64,000 bases of DNA from Rhynochetos jubatus (Eukaryota; Chordata; Aves; Eurypygiformes; Rhynochetidae). The stretch spans positions 52,745,304-52,809,303 of the forward strand of contig CM050650.1 in the NCBI GenBank assembly GCA_027574665.1. The letters run 5' to 3'. The stretch's first letter is position 1. Every line of letters starts with the position of its first letter. Shown here piece after piece: positions 60,180-64,000 of this stretch. The position numbers and the translations under genes are program-made. The notes beneath the pieces are model-generated. The model saw only the letters and a program-made list of their open reading frames with translations. It did not search any database and was not told the DNA's origin.

Positions 60180-63100
60180 AATTTGCAGCATAAGGGCTTA
60201 CTGACCCATAGATCCAGCCTGAAAAATGAGTTGGCAGGAGTGAGCAGGAATACCTTTATCTCATCTACACGGCAAGGACTTCCTTTCCATATGTAGCTGT
60301 TACCAGTTTTCTGTGATACCAGACTGTATTCCTGCAGATGGCTTTACACAGAGCTGTCCTTGAAAATCACTAGAAAATTCCAGCTAGGGATGCCTTAGCT
60401 GCTTTATTTCCCACAAACTGGGTACCAAATCTTCCTCCATAGGGTGCGGTGACTTCTAGTTAAATTCCTTGTCCTGTTTGTTAGTTACAATCTAATTAAG
60501 TAGACCTATCTAGTTAATCTGTATTAAATTCCATATATCCGAGATACCGTCTCTCTCGCTTCACACTTACGTAAGTCCCTGTCTGGCAAGTTCAGACAGA
60601 ATGATTCAGACTGACATTTCCAAATTAAATTAGAAGTCTGTGGATTTTAAATGGAGAGTCTGAAGCTCAGGAATTGTGGACCTTTGACTTTGAAATGCAC
60701 TTTTCTCTTTGGCTCAATGTAGTCTAAGCTTGTTGGTGTGCAAGTCCCAGCACAGATTTATCTATTTACTCAGGTTGTTTCTTAGGGCATGATTTCAGGG
60801 AAATTGGGGGATTTCAGGGCAAGAGAGTTTTATCAAAATTAATTGAGCTGGATAGAATTGATGTGTGTAAGAGTGTGTTGTAAATATTGTGTAGTGTTTT
60901 GGCCTAGAGGGCACCCTAAGTACATTTTTGCAGCTAAGAAATAAATAAATACAGGAATGGTTTGAAACATTAACCAGGACTGCATAGTCGCGTTGTTTAG
61001 CAAATGAGACATTCAGCTGACTTCTTGTTCACTCTTTGGGAATGTCTCCGTAGCCATCAGATCACCAGAATTCTTCACTGGGTTTCACAAGAGCAGGTGC
61101 CCAGGAAATCTCCACTCTTTGAGATATCTGCCCGTTCCGTAAGGAAGGGAAACCAGGTGCTTTTGGGTATCCTGTGTCATTGCTTGGATGACATGGGGTT
61201 GTGGCAAAGACACCATTTGTGAGATGAGTTTCCCTTGAGGAGATGCCAGGCCCTTCCTATTGTGGAGCACGCTTTTCCAGTCTCTCCTTCACAGTCGGCC
61301 CGAAGCACTTCTGCTGAGAGTTTTTAAATATGGTGTTATAGAAACAATCAGTTACTTATTTTAAAATACAGAAAGAATTAGTTTTAGCTTATTAACAGCT
61401 CTGCTAGCCAGAGATGGAAACTGCTGAATGTCTGAATAAATCTGGTCTATTCGTCACTTCATGGAGTCTGTAATCCTTAGAGTGTCAAAAATGTACAAGA
61501 CTTCCCTGAATGCTGAATTTTGCATTGGTTTAGATCTCACACTTATTTGAAAGGCATTTGAAATCATAACCAGGCAGACACTTCCTTCCTAACTAAATCT
61601 CTGAGGAGGAATTTTGATTATTTTAAAAGGATGTGAAACCTCCCAAGCCTGTAAAATAGGCTCAAGATACTGTGACTTGAGACAGGGGATGAGAGGTTGT
61701 TTGACAACTAGCAATGGAGGCTTTCAAATTTCTGGGGATCCTTGGGGTCAAGGGGTGCCTGTCAATAAAAGGAGCAGAGGAGAGTAACCCCGTATAATCA
61801 CAGGTTTGTGTAGAAGCTATTGCTAGTTCCTGAGTACGGCAGAAGTGAGGCCTAAATTTCACGGGTTAATGCTATTTAATTTTAATGGATCTACTAGTGC
61901 AAGGAACAGCTGAGCAATCAGACCTTTACAAAGCTCCATATATACTGACATTGATCCGTTAATGTTCATTTCCTAGCAATTGCAGAAAGTAAGTGTAAGT
62001 AATCAAAACTGTTAAAAATGCTGTTGCTATGTTTCTTAACAGATGGGGTGACTTAAGAGCTTAAATATAAGAAAGAGGGTGAAAATGATGTTGTAGCAGG
62101 CACGTGCTTTAAATGAAAACCTATGAGAACTGTTTGCTTTGCTAGGAGAAAAGAAGATGTATTGAATACATTAGGAAGGTTAGAATCCCTGTTTTGACTG
62201 AATGGGCCTGCTGGATGATGAGACAACTTAAATTCCTATTCATGAGCAAACAACTCAGTATCTACTACAGAGGGCTACCTATGCATGTTTTGCATGCAAA
62301 CTGTTTATATGTAGTAGGTGGCTTTTGTAAATCATGAAAGGAAAGCATCTGAGTGGAATGGAAAGAACTGTAGAAAATATATCAAATTGCTGATATATAT
62401 TTTAACTGTCTTCAGACAGGAACACATGAGCTTTCTACTTGTTTCCAAGGCAGAATAAAATTGTATAATTTTAGCGGCATTGATCCTTGCAGAATAACTT
62501 TAAATCTCCCCAGTAATTTAGCTGGAGAGCCTGTACAACTAGACAGTCAATCTGACTTTTCTCTCTCAGTAGGGGAAGTAGAGGAGGGAGGAGCCGTGTG
62601 TGGGGAACCAAAACTGGGGTCTCAGCAAGTCACGTTACCAAACCACCCCCTTTTCAAACCATCTTCTACCATACACTGGCCTTTCTCATTACAGCCTACC
62701 AGAACATTTTCAGTAGAAAAAAATTCTGTTGAAAGAGGTCATTTTGATGAAATAGAAACATTTAATAGGAGTCTACCTGTTGTAGCAAAAAAAAAAAAAA
62801 AAAAAAAAATCTTTTGAGGAAATACTGAAACAGAACTTCCATTTTAAGCTGATGATTGATTTCATCTGAAGTAAAAATAATGATAGACTGCTTCACTGTA
62901 TAAAATGTTTAAAAGGAAAACAGAACAAAACACTTCTGATGCCATCAAAATAGAATATTTCAATCAATCTCCAAGTGATTTTTAAATTGTATTACATGTG
63001 ACACTGAAAACTGTTCACATTTCCTTCATTTTGGGAAGGAAAAATGCTCAACATCAGATAATTTCCCATGGAAAGCAAACATTGCTGAGAAGCCAGCTCC

Positions 63101-64000
63101 AGCCCCAGCTCTGTTCTTGCCCTGATCTCCCACTTGTCTGATGGCAGCTCATGTCTCTGCAAAAAAAAATGAAATCCTGTGTAGTGCCCCAAGGGTGGTT
63201 ACCACATGATGAAGGCACCATATGTTAGGAAATTTGGGAAAGTGGTAGGACTGGGAGCATGAGCTGTTTCTGAGAGGAGAAGTATTAGGTCTGTGGGCTG
63301 AGGCAAGATCAGGAGGTGTAGGAGACAGGGGCAGAAGGCAGTAGGATGGCTCTGGCTTCTTTGTGGGAACAAGGACAGCAGGGCCACATGGTGCTACTTC
63401 CCCATGGGGGAAGCTTTTATTTCCCTCATGATCACTGGGGAAGATGGAAGCTCCTGTAGTCCCAGTGCCTTCTTTCCCTAGCCTTTCCTGAAGCCTCCTG
63501 ACATCCCAGGTGTCTTCTCATGAGCTCCAGACCTGTGTTAGTTCCCACCTACTCCCATGTGCTGCTGCAGGGATTGGAGTGGCGGCAGTTGAGGCCGTGA
63601 CTGGGCATCAGGACCCGGTGATCTGCTCTCCAGTCTCAGCAAAACTCAGACCATCACAGGAGGGAGAACAGCTCAATGTGACAGCCGAGCATGAGCCTCA
63701 GCAGAAAGACCTGCTGTCTTTGCGAGTGCCAGGTTGGAGGGGGTGAAGGCTACAGTCTGTCAAATATTGGGAGGCCCCAATGGGAGCATTTGCAAATGCT
63801 TCCCCTGCCAGGGCCCGCAGTGCAAACCTTTCACTTAACCATTGGAATAGTTTACTGGCATGTTGCAAGTTTGTTGTGCCAAGGGCAGAGACTCAAGTTT
63901 AATTATGAAAGTGTGGGTGAAAGTGAACTTTTTTGCCCCTGTACGTGCACAGCCAGGAGTCCCTCTGGGCCTGATGGAGCTGCCCCAGGCTGGCTCTGCT
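60180..64000. other. Intergenic, no gene recognised
   Basis: AT-rich DNA that becomes somewhat more GC-rich after about 63100. No coding exon with conserved motifs, tRNA or repeat family was recognised apart from the poly-A tract at 62787. Confidence 0.6.
62787..62809 (+). repeat. Poly-A tract (about 23 A)
   Basis: A long A run follows TACCTGTTGTAGC and is followed by TCTTTTGAGG. No polyadenylation signal is seen within 30 bases upstream, and no target duplication was found. An open frame of 118 codons (62461-62817) runs into the tract; I do not recognise it. Confidence 0.8.

Noticed and set aside
46000..64000. GRM1 coding exons
   Set aside because: Expected from mammalian gene order, but no receptor-like signal peptide or ligand-binding domain sequence is present on either strand.
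1..64000. CRISPR arrays, insertion sequences, tRNA or rRNA genes
   Set aside because: No regularly spaced direct repeats, bacterial transposase or cloverleaf sequence was seen; the window is vertebrate.

Overview
This window looks like a bird chromosome. It carries one large vertebrate gene, SHPRH, split into small exons on the minus strand. The gene is littered with CR1 LINE fragments that share the typical avian 3' end, and with solo LTRs of avian endogenous-retrovirus type. There are no bacterial operons, CRISPR arrays or phage genes.

Region 1-43316 is the SHPRH locus. SHPRH is the SNF2/H1-linker/PHD/RING ubiquitin ligase of the Rad5 family, which acts on PCNA during DNA-damage tolerance. 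I could place 24 coding exons. Their splice phases all agree and they give one continuous frame of 1513 codons, from the start ATG at 43285 to the end of the RING exon at 1265. Domain order is N-terminal region, SNF2 motif I (exon c5), H1/H5-like linker-histone domain (c7), PHD finger (c8), DEAQ box (c9), SGTP motif (c10), a long helical insert (c13-c21) and a RING finger split over c23-c24. The C-terminal helicase exons and the stop codon are not in the window and must lie past its left edge. One extra open, phase-matched, well-spliced 99-bp exon (7914-8012) lies between c20 and c21. It sits midway between two nearly identical, oppositely oriented CR1 copies, which makes it the most interesting single observation here.

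Region 44690-45910 is a strong CpG island with a CCAAT box, NRF1-like and Sp1-like sites and G-rich tracts. It is the likely SHPRH promoter and holds its non-coding first exon, which I could not place. A CR1 copy with a readable end of its ORF2 starts about 150 bp beyond it.

Region 46800-64000 is gene-poor and mostly unique AT-rich DNA. In mammals the divergent neighbour of SHPRH is GRM1. No GRM1 coding exon is visible, so this stretch is probably the intergenic space or the 5' region of that gene. A few exon-like pieces are noted there with low confidence.

Repeats inside SHPRH introns: several CR1 fragments in both orientations, and four LTRs that all lie antisense to the gene. One LTR is a complete 727-bp solo LTR with TG...CA ends and a 5-bp target duplication, inserted into an older CR1. 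Two others belong to one family with TGTTAC...GTAACA ends.
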